Positions 13,623-13,860 of a DNA stretch of 13,860 nt are shown here, in pieces (position 1 is the stretch's first letter; the number at the start of each line of letters is the position of its first letter). The stretch spans positions 1-13,860 of the forward strand of contig CAMVDK010000056.1 in NCBI GenBank assembly GCA_947166165.1, in the 5' to 3' direction. A model generated the notes under the pieces. The model had not been told where the DNA came from. It did not search any database and saw only the letters and a list, made by a program, of their open reading frames with translations. This DNA is from an uncultured Porphyromonadaceae bacterium (GTDB lineage: Bacteria; Bacteroidota; Bacteroidia; Bacteroidales; Muribaculaceae). The position numbers were made by a program, and so were the translations under genes.

Positions 13623-13860
13623 GCGTGCGTGTGCGAAACGATTTTCGATGCCTCGGGAACCCAGGGTGTAGCAAAACCCATAGATTGGTGTTTAGAGCCA
13701 CTCAGTTCGAAGAACTAGACAAGGCCAGCGGCCTTGAATTGAGCTGAACCCTCAGGGCGCAAGCGTCGGAGACGGCCTGGGGATGGCGGCACTACACGGC
13801 ACCGGGCCTCGCAGAGGGCCAACTGTCGGTCGCTGCCCCCCCTTCGAGCTGCCGGGAGCA
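13623..13860. other. Unassigned terminal segment rich in small inverted repeats
   Basis: No convincing open frame follows the glycosyltransferase; both strands are interrupted by stops or carry only chance frames. The segment packs many small hairpins: CGAAA/TTTCG (13634-13647), AGTTC/GAACT (13704-13716), CAAGGCC/GGCCTTG (13720-13736), CCCT/AGGG (13749-13757), CGTC/GACG (13764-13774) and a GC-rich repeat at 13804-13820. It could be a structured RNA, an intergenic repeat or the border of a mobile element that continues past the window end. I recognise no known RNA family. No T-run terminator for the glycosyltransferase gene is seen. Confidence 0.4.

Noticed and set aside
13331..13747. 138-codon plus-strand frame running from the glycosyltransferase into the tail
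   Set aside because: It is out of frame within the glycosyltransferase and Pro/Arg-rich there; its last 40 codons cross the inverted repeats without any recognisable domain.
1..13860. CRISPR array, insertion sequence or prophage genes
   Set aside because: I saw no regularly spaced direct repeats, no transposase or integrase motifs and no phage genes in the window; only the last 240 bases remain open to a mobile-element border.

Overview
The window looks like chromosomal DNA of a GC-rich member of the Bacteroidales (a Muribaculaceae- or Prevotellaceae-like gut commensal is my best guess; the family is inferred, not proven). The grounds are: repeated Bacteroidetes-type promoters (TTTG or TTG, about 19-21 bases, TAnnTTTG) in front of the genes, an almost complete lack of Shine-Dalgarno sequences, a BspA-type leucine-rich-repeat surface protein with a C-terminal dockerin, paired rhomboid proteases one of which has the C-terminal extension common in Bacteroidetes, and ptb-buk fermentation genes. 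Coding DNA is GC-rich with G/C-biased third positions, while promoters and leaders are clearly AT-rich. The GC-rich coding DNA creates very long antisense open frames, which I left out.

Layout. 74-2073 (minus): ptb-buk operon, phosphate butyryltransferase then butyrate kinase. 2273-2437 (minus): rubredoxin, with its own terminator, divergent from 2577-3185 (plus): Fe/Mn superoxide dismutase; their promoters sit back to back in about 70 bases. 3316-3918 (plus): a trypsin-like serine protease without a signal peptide. 3948-7946 (minus): a tightly packed four-gene operon, rhomboid A, rhomboid B, membrane-anchored endonuclease/exonuclease/phosphatase (EEP) protein 2, then its paralogue EEP protein 1, joined by overlaps of 14 and 4 bases and one 57-base gap. 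8167-8436 (plus): HU-type nucleoid protein, divergent from the rhomboid operon. 8785-11916 (plus): a 1043-residue secreted LRR-dockerin protein with a strong terminator. 12118-12201 (minus): tRNA-Leu(UAA) with its own promoter and terminator. 12369-13622 (plus): a lipoprotein with a Rieske-like cysteine pattern followed 12 bases later by a family 2 glycosyltransferase. 13623-13860: no gene recognised, but many small inverted repeats.

How the genes work together. ptb and buk carry out the last two steps of butyrate (or branched-chain acid) formation with ATP gain. Rubredoxin and superoxide dismutase together suggest oxygen and superoxide defence in an anaerobe. The rhomboid/EEP operon is a membrane unit of unknown purpose: two intramembrane proteases and two phosphoesterase-fold proteins, each EEP with about three N-terminal membrane helices. 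The most interesting items are the Rieske-like lipoprotein that lacks the usual histidine ligands, the rhomboid/EEP operon, the dockerin on a BspA-like protein, and the unexplained structured tail of the window. I did not find a CRISPR array, an insertion sequence with a recognisable transposase, or a clear defence system.
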